From assembly GCA_028290765.1 (NCBI GenBank), contig JAQGJF010000871.1:1-8489 (forward strand): DNA of 8,489 bases. Reading direction: 5' to 3'. Position numbers and translations under genes: made by a program. Positions 1-5,565 of the stretch are shown piece by piece; position 1 is the first letter of the stretch, and each line of letters starts with the position of its first letter. This DNA comes from Tardiphaga sp. Lineage in GTDB: Bacteria; Pseudomonadota; Alphaproteobacteria; Rhizobiales; Xanthobacteraceae. A model generated the notes under the pieces. It saw only the letters and a program-made list of their open reading frames with translations, had not been told where the DNA came from and searched no databases.

Positions 1-4
1 GAAC

Positions 5-355
5 ATGTCGTCCAGCGAGCAATTTCCTATCCCGGAAATCGAATTTCTCGGAGAGCAGGACGGCGTGGCCGAACGGCAGTTGAAGGACGCACTGGTGGCG
101 TTGCTTCGCCGCGATCCGACCGTCGACCGGGCCTACCTCGCGCGCGTTCGCTATAACGGAAAAGCTAACGGCGTGGTGCTGGGCTTGTTGACCGATGGCG
201 ACGACGAGAGCGAAGCATTGGTCAAGCAAGTCGGCGCCGCCTTCGCGTCGATTTTCAACGCCAAGGCGCATCTCGATATCATTTTCCTGACTGACGCGCA
301 GGACGCCGACATCCGGAAAGTGTGTGCGGCGTTTTACCAACGGCAACACACCTAG
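5..355 (+). CDS. SseB C-terminal-domain-like protein
   Basis: A 116-residue cytoplasmic protein with no signal peptide or membrane segment. Its pattern is a short N-terminal lead ending in IEFLGE, an amphipathic helix around residues 24-36 (QLKDALVALLRR), a strand-rich core (AYLARVRYN, GVVLGLLTD), a second helix and a closing DIIFLTD strand. This resembles the C-terminal domain of the enhanced-serine-sensitivity protein SseB as annotated in rhizobia. SseB is poorly understood biochemically, so no reaction can be given. Only four bases precede the ATG, so no ribosome site can be examined and an upstream start or fused N-terminal domain cannot be excluded. The gene ends 12 bases from the convergent DUF2277 gene. 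The family call is by eye and moderate; the coding call is firmer. Confidence 0.65.
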   Translation: MSSSEQFPIPEIEFLGEQDGVAERQLKDALVALLRRDPTVDRAYLARVRYNGKANGVVLGLLTDGDDESEALVKQVGAAFASIFNAKAHLDIIFLTDAQDADIRKVCAAFYQRQHT

Positions 356-367
356 GGCCGCAGCCCC

Positions 368-634
368 TCACGCGAACCTTGCGCGCGATCGCTCCCGCGC
401 TTTTTCCGCCTCGATGGCGCGGTCGCGCGCCGGCGCGTGGGTGTGCAGCGACCCCAGCAGTTTGCGCGCGGCGGCTGAGACTTCCGCGACGGCGGTGTCG
501 AACGCCTCAATATTGCTCTTGGACGGCGTGTTGAATCCGGAAAGCTTGCGCACGAATTGCACCGCGGAGGCGTGGATTTCATCCTCGGTAGCCGGCGGCT
601 CGAAATTGAACAGCGTTTTGATGTTGCGGCACAT
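368..634 (-). CDS. DUF2277 domain-containing protein
   Basis: An 88-residue soluble protein that opens with MCRNIKTLFNFEPPATEDEI, the hallmark of the DUF2277 family. It continues with a helical segment (VQFVRKLSGFNTPSK) and an Ala-rich helix, and ends in a basic Arg/Ala tail. The function of DUF2277 is unknown; these are small proteins, often single copy in Proteobacteria and Actinobacteria. An in-frame upstream Met would add 22 residues, but I chose the start at 634. The family begins exactly with MCRNI, and a purine-rich GAAGGA lies just upstream of this ATG on the minus strand. The 3' end faces the SseB-like gene at a distance of 12 bases, with no terminator between them. The family call is strong. 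Confidence 0.9.
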   Translation of the reverse strand: MCRNIKTLFNFEPPATEDEIHASAVQFVRKLSGFNTPSKSNIEAFDTAVAEVSAAARKLLGSLHTHAPARDRAIEAEKARERSRARFA

Positions 635-734
635 CGTTCGGTTCCTTCGCTGATGCAGACTGCCGAAGGTTAACCCGGATGGCCCCGCCGGGTCGCGCAA
701 AAAGCGCGCCCCGTGGTAAACTTCGCGCGCCCGG

Positions 735-827
735 CTACCGGGCGATATTCTTGCGGTCGCGTTGCGCCGCCAGCCTCAGCCCCGCCATCACGCCGATCAG
801 CAGGCCGGGCAGGATCGACATCGGCAT
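735..827 (-). CDS. possible 30-residue small membrane protein
   Basis: A short ORF of 30 codons plus TAG, reading MPMSILPGLLIGVMAGLRLA and then a basic tail (QRDRKNIAR). It has the form of one hydrophobic helix followed by a positively charged C-terminus, which is plausible for a small membrane protein. It lies in the same frame as the upstream membrane-protein gene, six codons after that gene's TGA. It may therefore be a separate translationally coupled ORF, a remnant of a longer three-helix protein, or chance. No clear ribosome binding site precedes the ATG. I do not recognise a family. Confidence is low. Confidence 0.28.
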   Translation of the reverse strand: MPMSILPGLLIGVMAGLRLAAQRDRKNIAR

Positions 828-845
828 CACGACAGGCGAACGCAA

Positions 846-1118
846 TCAGCCATCCGTGCGAGGCCGGGACGGCGGGCGGGGGGTCTGGCGTGGGGTCGGC
901 CATGTCAGGATGTTGTCGTTGGCAATGCCGGTCGCGGTTCGAATGAATTTCAAGATCCCGCGCATCGCCCAATACCAGCAAAGCCCGCCGATGGCGCCAC
1001 ACATCGCCAGGATGACGATTTCGTGGGGCTGGAACGCGCCGTTCCAGCCCAGCATCCCGGCGCTCCAGAGCACGGCAAACGCCGCCGAGCAGAATTTCAG
1101 GCAGGTGTCGGGGTTCAT
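846..1118 (-). CDS. small two-helix membrane protein, unknown function
   Basis: About 90 residues. Starting at MNPDTC, the protein has two hydrophobic stretches: roughly residues 6-25 (FCSAAFAVLWSAGMLGWNGA) and 28-48 (HEIVILAMCGAIGGLCWYWAM). These are followed by a basic amphipathic segment (RGILKFIRTATG) and a Pro/Arg-rich tail (TPRQTPRPPSRPRTDG). That suggests an inner-membrane hairpin with a cytoplasmic tail. An upstream Met at 1151 would add MHRSATRRPRP, but I prefer 1118 because GGAG lies about 9 bases upstream of it on the minus strand. No family recognised. The TGA stop is followed in frame by a short hydrophobic ORF (735-827), so the tail could mark a nonsense-shortened gene. Confidence 0.6.
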   Translation of the reverse strand: MNPDTCLKFCSAAFAVLWSAGMLGWNGAFQPHEIVILAMCGAIGGLCWYWAMRGILKFIRTATGIANDNILTWPTPRQTPRPPSRPRTDG

Positions 1119-1210
1119 GGGTCGAGGTCTCCGTGTGGCCGATCGATGCATCCTGCCCGTGATCGCCGCGCCGTCTCGTGACCCGCCTCACACGGGAGGC
1201 GACAAAATCA

Positions 1211-1240
1211 TTCGGACGGCGCCCTGCGCCGTGCTAGCTT
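1211..1240 (+). promoter_or_regulatory. candidate promoter with hairpin spacer for the hydrolase gene
   Basis: TTCGGA (1211-1216) and TAGCTT (1235-1240) are separated by 18 bases and lie 46 bases before the hydrolase ATG. They give a weak sigma-70-like pair (3 of 6 matches each). The spacer holds a perfect 7-bp inverted repeat with a 3-base loop (ACGGCGC at 1216-1222, GCGCCGT at 1226-1232). This could be an operator or a fortuitous GC-rich hairpin. The -10 element resembles the better-supported TAGACT before the DUF2188 gene. Confidence 0.3.
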
Positions 1241-1286
1241 CAACGCCAAGCGGCCACCCATAACGGCCGCGCCTGGGAGGACTTTG

Positions 1287-2354
1287 ATGAAACATCTGCG
1301 CGCCGCGCTGTCGGCAGCCTTCGCCCTGATCTCATTCTCGTGCACCGCTTTCGCGGCCGACTATCCCGCCCCGAAACAGGGCGAGTGGATCGCCAAGGAT
1401 TTCAAGTTCCACACCGGGCAAACGATGCCGGCGCTGAAGCTGCATTACACCACGGTCGGCGATCCCTCAGGCCAGCCGGTGCTGGTGCTGCATGGCACCG
1501 GCGGCTCCGCGGCCAGCATGCTGACGCCGGGCTTTGCCGGCGAATTGTTCGGCGCGGGACAGGCGCTGGATGCGACGAAATATTTCATCATCATCCCGGA
1601 TTCGGTCGGCCACGGCCAATCGACAAAACCCTCCGACGGCATGAAGACCGCGTTTCCGACCTACAATTACGATGACATGGTCGAAGCGCAGTATCGCCTC
1701 GTCAGCGAGGGCCTCGGCGTCAAGCACCTGCGCCTCGTGATCGGCAATTCGATGGGCGGCATGCACACCTGGCTGTGGGGCGAGAAATATCCGGCCTACA
1801 TGGACGCGCTGGTGCCGATGGCGGCGCAGCCCACCGAGATGTCGTCGCGCAACTGGATGATGCGCCGCGCGATGCTCGAGACCATCCGCAACGACCCGGA
1901 TTACAATGGCGGCAACTACACCACCCAGCCGCGCATGATGAAATATGCCCTCCTCGCCTACGGCGTCGCCAGCATCGGCGGCACCCTCGCCTATCAGATG
2001 CAGGCACCGACCGCGGCCAAGGCCGACAAGATCGTCGACGACCGCCTCGCCGCGCCGATCACGGCGGATGCCAATGATTACCTCTACCAGTGGGAGTCCT
2101 CGCACGACTACAATGCCGCGCCCGGTCTGGAAAAGATCGAGGCGAAGCTGCTGGCGATCAACGCCGCCGATGACGAACGCAATCCGCCGGAAACCGGCCT
2201 GATGGTCGACGCGCTGAAGCGGGTCAAGAGCGGAAAGCTGTATCTCATTCCGGCCTCCACCGAGACCCGGGGCCATGGCACCACCGGCACCGCCGGCATG
2301 TACAAGCAGCAGCTGCAGGAGTTTTTGCAGTCGGCGCCGCAACGGACGATGTGA
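1287..2354 (+). CDS. exported alpha/beta-fold hydrolase, MetX-like
   Basis: A 355-residue protein with a Sec signal peptide (residues 1-23, cut after TAFA before ADYPAP), so probably periplasmic. The mature part is an alpha/beta hydrolase. HGTGGS at 69-74 is the oxyanion-hole strand loop, and IPDSVGHGQS at 103-112 follows. The nucleophile elbow GNSMGG puts the catalytic Ser at 155. The acid is Asp295 or Asp296 in NAADDERNPP, and the base is His330 in TRGHGTTG. Loop spacing and the GNSMGGMHTW elbow resemble the homoserine O-acetyltransferase (MetX) branch. True MetX is cytoplasmic, so the substrate here is unknown and an ester or lactone hydrolase is as likely. I chose ATG 1287 over an in-frame TTG at 1284 because GGGAGG (1275-1280) sits 6 bases before it. 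It appears monocistronic. Confidence 0.92.
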   Translation: MKHLRAALSAAFALISFSCTAFAADYPAPKQGEWIAKDFKFHTGQTMPALKLHYTTVGDPSGQPVLVLHGTGGSAASMLTPGFAGELFGAGQALDATKYFIIIPDSVGHGQSTKPSDGMKTAFPTYNYDDMVEAQYRLVSEGLGVKHLRLVIGNSMGGMHTWLWGEKYPAYMDALVPMAAQPTEMSSRNWMMRRAMLETIRNDPDYNGGNYTTQPRMMKYALLAYGVASIGGTLAYQMQAPTAAKADKIVDDRLAAPITADANDYLYQWESSHDYNAAPGLEKIEAKLLAINAADDERNPPETGLMVDALKRVKSGKLYLIPASTETRGHGTTGTAGMYKQQLQEFLQSAPQRTM

Positions 2355-2366
2355 GGGGTCGTTGCT

Positions 2367-2481
2367 TGTAGGATGGGTTGAGCACTTGCGAAACCCATCA
2401 ATCGCATTCGATGAGGCGATGGGTTGCTTGCGCCTTCGCTCGTTGAGATTCGGCGGACGCGGGCGCTCCACCCATCCTACA
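2367..2481. repeat. 115-bp palindromic repeat element with 17-bp inverted ends
   Basis: The left end TGTAGGATGGGTTGAGC (2367-2383) and the right end GCTCCACCCATCCTACA (2465-2481) are inverted copies with one mismatch over 17 bases. Inside, AACCCATC (2392-2399) and GATGGGTT (2418-2425) form a second inverted pair. The first of these can also pair with the left end, so alternative hairpins are possible. No ORF fits inside. I recall GTAGGATGGGT-type palindromes as dispersed intergenic repeats in Bradyrhizobium and relatives; copy number cannot be seen here. It fills the first half of the 302-base gap between the hydrolase gene and the next gene. The rest of the gap (2482-2642) shows no gene or clear promoter. 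Confidence 0.8.
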
Positions 2482-2656
2482 GCCCTCTGACGGTGGTTGG
2501 GATTCCGCATCGCATCAATCATCGCTGCAGCGCAGGCTTATTATTTGAGCATGCATCCCTCACCACGCTCGTGCCTAATTGCGGGCGAAAGTTCGATTCG
2601 CCTGCCGCGCGGTCGTCACATCGATCGCGCGAATGCGGCGCTGAGGTGAGGATCCG

Positions 2657-3010
2657 ATGCGAAGAGCCGCGCCGATCGTCATGATGTGTTTGATGCTGGC
2701 GCTCTCGACCGCCGCGCGGGCGATCGATCGCGGGCAGTTCGAGAACGTGCCCGACGACATCAGGGCCTGGTTCAAGTCCAAGATCAGCCCGAGCGGCGTG
2801 CCCTGTTGCGACATCTCCGACGGCTTCCGTACCGAATATGATGTTCGCGACGGCGCCTATTGGGTGCCGATCGAGGGCATGTGGTGGCAGGTGCCGGCGC
2901 GCGCGGTGATCCGCGACGGCGGCAATCCGGTCGGCGAGGCGGTGGTGTGGTATGTGCATCACCGCGGCAGCATCGTGATCAGTTGCTTCGTGCCGGCCGA
3001 CGCGGTGTGA
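2657..3010 (+). CDS. exported small protein of unknown function
   Basis: A 117-residue protein with a clear signal peptide (basic MRR, hydrophobic core 6-19, ARA before IDRGQF at 22/23). The mature domain of about 95 residues is rich in aromatic residues (AWFK, YWVP, GMWWQVP, VVWYVHH). It has a vicinal Cys pair, Cys50-Cys51 in GVPCCDISDG, and a lone Cys110 in VISCFVP, which suggests a disulfide or metal site in the periplasm. I do not recognise a named domain. The start is well supported by the purine-rich GAGGTGAGGA (2643-2652) just before the ATG. It is the first of three small exported genes on this strand; an 8-bp hairpin follows its stop. Confidence 0.8.
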   Translation: MRRAAPIVMMCLMLALSTAARAIDRGQFENVPDDIRAWFKSKISPSGVPCCDISDGFRTEYDVRDGAYWVPIEGMWWQVPARAVIRDGGNPVGEAVVWYVHHRGSIVISCFVPADAV

Positions 3011-3037
3011 ACCGCATGCCCGGGCCGCGCGACAACC

Positions 3038-3057
3038 ACTGAACGCTGCCGTTCAGT
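3038..3057 (+). terminator. 8-bp hairpin, possible weak terminator
   Basis: ACTGAACG (3038-3045) and CGTTCAGT (3050-3057) are a perfect inverted repeat around a 4-base loop, 28 bases after the stop of the preceding gene. The downstream stretch is only mildly pyrimidine-rich and lacks a run of T, so it is not a canonical intrinsic terminator. It may attenuate transcription into the next small gene or stabilise the upstream 3' end. Confidence 0.4.
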
Positions 3058-3078
3058 CTGCCTCCCGCGAAAGCCGTC

Positions 3079-3288
3079 ATGCGCCTTGCCGTCATCGCTC
3101 TCGCCGCATGGCTAGCCAATAGCTCGTCGGCCTGCGCCTGTTGCAGCAATGAAGGCCATCGGCACGTCGCGACCGTCGCGTTCGACTCCGGCAAGCGCGA
3201 AGAGATCGCGAGTCTGCGCTTTGCCGGCACGCTGGTGATGCAGGGCCCCCGGGCCAATTACATGCTGTTCGGCGAACTGGTGCGATAG
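3079..3288 (+). CDS. very small exported Cys-rich protein
   Basis: A 69-residue protein with a signal-peptide-like start (MRLAVIALAAWLANSSSACA), a tight cysteine cluster (Cys19, Cys21, Cys22 in ACACCSNEGHRHV) and about 45 residues after it. The Cys cluster directly at the likely cleavage site, plus nearby His residues, hints at metal or redox chemistry outside the cytoplasm. The lipobox is poor, so I do not call it a lipoprotein. The ribosome site is weak. The shortness and abrupt end (YMLFGELVR) could mean an internally deleted relative of a longer protein. No family recognised. A repeat element begins within about 10 bases of the stop. Confidence 0.6.
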   Translation: MRLAVIALAAWLANSSSACACCSNEGHRHVATVAFDSGKREEIASLRFAGTLVMQGPRANYMLFGELVR

Positions 3289-3295
3289 CGTGCGT

Positions 3296-3352
3296 TTCCA
3301 AAGCGTTTTCAGCCGAAGTGGATACCGGTTGGCGTGAAGAAAACGCGTCAAG
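3296..3352 (+). repeat. dispersed-type repeat in the leader of the next gene
   Basis: This stretch includes AAGCGTTTTC and, 28 bases on, GAAAACGCGTCA. GCGTTTTC (3303-3310) and GAAAACGC (3339-3346) are perfect 8-bp inverted arms. The core between them (GAAGTGGATACCGG) matches my memory of a short repeat scattered through Bradyrhizobium and Rhodopseudomonas intergenic regions, although I cannot count copies here. It contains an ATG at 3318 that opens in frame with the next gene and would give a spurious MDTGWREENAS extension. Confidence 0.65.
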
Positions 3353-3371
3353 GAAAACAGGAAAGGTTTTT

Positions 3372-3833
3372 ATGCGCATCGCAGTCATGATCCTTGCCGC
3401 CTTGCTCGCCGCCTCGACGCCGGCGCGCGCCACCGTCGGCTTTGCCTGCAACGCCAGGGACAGGGCGGCGACCATCGCTATCAGCGGCGCCTATGGCACC
3501 AGCCTCGGCAGCGGCATGGCCAATTTCGGCGCCGACATCGAGATCCGGTTGAAAGAAGCGCCGACGGAAATGCGAAACCTACATCTCGACCGCAGCCACG
3601 TCAGCCAGCACTGGTTCAACGGCCGCGATCTGAAAATCTTCACGCGCTGGGACCGGCCCGAAGGAGAGCCGTTCGGCGAGGTGCTGCTGATCGTCGAGAC
3701 GCATCGAGGCCCGGCCGAAGAAAGCCTCTATCGCGGCCGCTATACGCTGCAGATCAATCTCGCACCGTTACAGCCGGGCGGCGAAATGCAGATCGTGAAA
3801 GCGAGCGGAACCGTCAATTGCGGAACCGACTGA
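3372..3833 (+). CDS. exported protein of unknown function, two-Cys
   Basis: A 153-residue protein with a good signal peptide (MRIAVMILAALLAASTPARA, cut before TVGFAC). The mature part is beta-rich (IEIRLKEA, LKIFTRW, EVLLIVETHRG, YTLQINLAP). It has one Cys near each end (Cys26 and Cys150), a likely disulfide closing the domain. No named family recognised. I chose ATG 3372 because AGGAAAGG lies just upstream and the signal peptide starts exactly there. The longer in-frame start at 3318 lies inside a repeat element and would bury the signal peptide. No promoter is evident apart from the repeat-bearing leader, so it may be read from upstream. Confidence 0.82.
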   Translation: MRIAVMILAALLAASTPARATVGFACNARDRAATIAISGAYGTSLGSGMANFGADIEIRLKEAPTEMRNLHLDRSHVSQHWFNGRDLKIFTRWDRPEGEPFGEVLLIVETHRGPAEESLYRGRYTLQINLAPLQPGGEMQIVKASGTVNCGTD

Positions 3834-3881
3834 GCGCGGCCGGAGCGGCGCGGCCAACAGGGGATTTCACCGCATTGCGCA

Positions 3882-3910
3882 TTGGCTTCAATCCGGCTGC
3901 GGTCTAGACT
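3882..3910 (+). promoter_or_regulatory. sigma-70-like promoter of the DUF2188 gene
   Basis: TTGGCT (3882-3887) and TAGACT (3905-3910) are spaced by exactly 17 bases, with four of six consensus matches in each box. The pair lies 36 bases before the ATG at 3947 and after the stop of the preceding gene. It is the best sigma-70-like pair that I found upstream of any gene in the window. Confidence 0.55.
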
Positions 3911-3946
3911 CTCATCACTAATGCCCGAACCGGGAGCGAGCGCCAC

Positions 3947-4192
3947 ATGACCGAAGTCACCTACACGATCGTCGAACATGATGGCGGCTGGGCTTACAAG
4001 GTCGGCGCGGTGTTCTCCGAGCCGTTCGCCACCCATGCCCAGGCCGTCGCCGCCGCCAGGCGCGCCGCCGCCGAACAAAAGGTCCCCGGCCGCACCGAAG
4101 TAATCCAGTACGAAGACGAGAAGGGCCAGTGGCACGAGGAAACCGCGCGGGGCGACGACCGGCCGATCACCAATATCATCGACAAGCCGTAG
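3947..4192 (+). CDS. DUF2188 domain-containing protein
   Basis: An 81-residue soluble protein. The pattern HDGGWAYKVG (residues 11-20), then FATHAQAVAAARRAAAEQ, then TEVIQYEDEKGQW fits the DUF2188 fold: a strand, an Ala-rich helix, then two strands. The family's role is unknown; members are short, often single-domain proteins. GGGAG (3932-3936) lies 10 bases before the ATG, and a good promoter is visible upstream, so it is probably a single-gene unit. It is convergent with bfr, and a large inverted repeat separates the two 3' ends. Confidence 0.82.
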   Translation: MTEVTYTIVEHDGGWAYKVGAVFSEPFATHAQAVAAARRAAAEQKVPGRTEVIQYEDEKGQWHEETARGDDRPITNIIDKP

Positions 4193-4242
4193 CGGTTGCG
4201 CGGCATACAGGGCGTAGGTTGAACGAGATTCAGGGCGCGTTG

Positions 4243-4410
4243 ACCCCCACCCCCACGTTCAAGCTCCGCTCGAACGCACCCCTCCCCGCAAGGGGGAGGG
4301 GTGATGCGAGGCCGACGCTGACGTTTTCACTTTGTCGTCGATGAGTTGAAGACTTGCTGCGATGGCAGCGCGCTCCCTCCCCCTTGCGGGGAGGGGTCGG
4401 GGGTGGGGGT
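4243..4410. repeat. 168-bp nested inverted repeat between convergent genes
   Basis: Outer arms ACCCCCACCCCC (4243-4254) and GGGGGTGGGGGT (4399-4410) are perfectly inverted. Inner arms at 4278-4300 and 4375-4397 are a perfect 23-bp inverted pair built on ACCCCTCCCCGCAAGGGGG. The inner left arm can also fold on itself (CCCCTCCCC against GGGGGAGGGG), giving alternative structures. The 74-base centre has no credible gene. The form suggests a non-coding repeat or a small transposon-derived relic, and it may also stop transcription from both sides. The rest of the 278-base gap shows nothing else. Confidence 0.75.
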
Positions 4411-4470
4411 CCGCGCACGTCGGTCTCTACAAGTGTGGAAGCATGTAGGCGCGCGCGATGGCGTCAGCCT

Positions 4471-4953
4471 TTAATCGTGATCCAGCTCGCCGATGTGCTT
4501 CTGCGAATAAAGCTCGACGCCGATCTTCTTGACCAGGTCGATCTGGGTTTCGAGGAAGTCGATGTGGCTTTCCTCGTCCTTCATCAGGCTCTCGAAGATG
4601 TCGCGGGTGACGTAGTCCTTGGCGGCATGGCAATGCGTGGCGGCTTTTTCGTACAGCGCGCGGGCGGAATATTCCGCCTTGAGGTCGCAGTCGAGCACTT
4701 CCTTGACGTTCTGGCCGATGTGCAACGGATCGAGCACCTGCATGTTGGGAAAGCCGTCGAGGAAGATGATGCGATCGATCAGCTTGTCGGCGTGCTCCAT
4801 CTCCTCGATGGATTCCTTGCGCCATTTCTTGGCGAGATCCTTCAGGCCCCAATTGTCGAGCAGGCGGTAGTGCAGCCAGTACTGGTTGACCGCGGTCAGC
4901 TCATGGCGGAGCGCCTTGTTCAGGAAATCGATAACCTTCGGGTCGCCCTTCAT
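4471..4953 (-). CDS. bfr: bacterioferritin
   Basis: A 160-residue cytoplasmic iron-storage protein of the haem-containing 24-mer type. It oxidises Fe(II) at a di-iron centre and stores the ferric mineral. All key residues fall at the same numbers as in E. coli Bfr: ferroxidase ligands Glu18, Glu51, His54, Glu94, Glu127 and His130, and the haem ligand Met52. The start [15 protein letters not shown] is typical of the family. An ATG 12 bases earlier (MECIMKGD) is possible, but GGAG sits about 7 bases before the chosen ATG. The gene lies downstream of bfd on the same strand, 138 bases apart, with an Irr-type palindrome and a leader hairpin between. It is probably repressed under iron limitation and made when iron is plentiful. 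Confidence 0.97.
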   Translation of the reverse strand: MKGDPKVIDFLNKALRHELTAVNQYWLHYRLLDNWGLKDLAKKWRKESIEEMEHADKLIDRIIFLDGFPNMQVLDPLHIGQNVKEVLDCDLKAEYSARALYEKAATHCHAAKDYVTRDIFESLMKDEESHIDFLETQIDLVKKIGVELYSQKHIGELDHD

Positions 4954-4969
4954 GATGCACTCCATTGTC

Positions 4970-4990
4970 GAGGCCCGTGGAACGGGCCTC
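4970..4990 (-). promoter_or_regulatory. leader hairpin before bfr
   Basis: GAGGCCCG (4970-4977) and CGGGCCTC (4983-4990) form a perfect 8-bp stem with a 5-base loop. It lies between the Irr-type box and the ribosome site of bfr, so it would sit in the untranslated leader. No run of T follows, so it is not a terminator of bfd transcripts. It may stabilise the message or tune translation; this is inference. Confidence 0.45.
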
Positions 4991-4998
4991 CCGTCGTC

Positions 4999-5017
4999 AT
5001 TTAGAACGCTTCTAAAT
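4999..5017 (-). promoter_or_regulatory. Irr-type iron-control element (ICE box) of bfr
   Basis: ATTTAGAACGCTTCTAAAT is a perfect palindrome with 8-bp arms and a 3-base centre. It matches the TTTAGAA-N3-TTCTAAA iron-control motif bound by the Fur-family regulator Irr in Rhizobiales. It lies 46 bases upstream of the bfr ATG and abuts a TATGAT-like -10 on the minus strand. Binding would therefore block transcription start and repress bfr in low iron. The motif and placement are seen; the regulator is inferred from knowledge of related species. Confidence 0.8.
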
Positions 5018-5091
5018 CATAGTGGAGGGCAGGACAACCCCTCGCCCGCGGGGGCGCGCGGCGGGCCGGGGCAAAGCGGGGGATAACCGGC

Positions 5092-5379
5092 TCAGGCGGC
5101 GATTTCGGCCGGCGCCGGTGCGGGATGCAGATGGGCTTCGACCTGAACATGGTCGTGCGCATGGGCCTGGCTGTGCGGGCAACCCGAGCAGCAGGCCTTG
5201 GCGCAGGCGCCCAGCGCCTCGTCGAGGATCTTCTTGATGGTGCGGGCGCAACGGCCGCATTCGGCGCTGCAGCCGAGGCAGCCATAGACCTGCCGTGCCG
5301 TGCGCGGCAACGCATCCGCGGCCGTGACCGCGGAGCGCACATCGTGGTCGGTCAGGACGTTACAGGAACAGACGATCAT
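5092..5379 (-). CDS. bfd: bacterioferritin-associated ferredoxin with Cys/His tail
   Basis: A 95-residue protein of the BFD-like [2Fe-2S] family, which reduces bacterioferritin so that stored iron is released. The opening MIVCSCNVLTDHDVRSAV gives the Cys4-X-Cys6 pair. Cys41-X2-Cys44 in SAECGRCARTIKKILDEAL gives the second ligand pair. Extra Cys residues occur at 34 and 37 (YGCLGC). After the usual end of the domain there is a tail of about 35 residues with CAKACCSGCPH (Cys59, 63, 64, 67) and HAHDH. E. coli Bfd is only about 64 residues. I chose ATG 5379 because the family starts at M-[IY]-V-C; upstream in-frame Met codons add an unrelated stretch. The ribosome site is weak. It is followed on the same strand by bfr, its partner. 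Confidence 0.9.
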   Translation of the reverse strand: MIVCSCNVLTDHDVRSAVTAADALPRTARQVYGCLGCSAECGRCARTIKKILDEALGACAKACCSGCPHSQAHAHDHVQVEAHLHPAPAPAEIAA

Positions 5380-5500
5380 GGAATGAAGGCAGGCCCGATG
5401 GGTGATGCTGGCATCACGGATAATGAAGAGATGGGGTGGATGCAAAAGGAAAAGCCGTCTTTTGAAGCTATTCCAAACTGGCGAAATTTCGCGCCAAACA

Positions 5501-5517
5501 TCTGGAATGAATCTAAA
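5501..5517 (-). promoter_or_regulatory. degenerate ICE-like site upstream of bfd
   Basis: On the minus strand TTTAGATTCATTCCAGA matches the TTTAGAA-N3-TTCTAAA pattern at 11 of 14 defined positions. It lies 121 bases upstream of the bfd ATG, in a 186-base gene-free gap. If real it would place bfd under the same iron control as bfr. The distance and the imperfect arms make this weak. Confidence 0.25.
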
Positions 5518-5565
5518 GAAGTGCCCAAATACCAGCGCTCAAATGCATTGCCGCAACAGCCTTGG

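Noticed and set aside
670..1191. 173-codon minus-strand ORF
   Set aside because: Low-complexity Arg/Pro/Ala translation, overlapping the better two-helix membrane gene in another frame; no ribosome site.
1467..2522. 351-codon ORF on the minus strand opposite the hydrolase gene
   Set aside because: Arg/His/Gly-rich translation with no domain; it is the antisense shadow of a well-supported hydrolase and crosses the palindromic repeat.
4354..5004. 216-codon plus-strand ORF across bfr
   Set aside because: Antisense to bacterioferritin, whose ligands are all intact; the ORF also starts inside the inverted repeat and runs through the Irr box.
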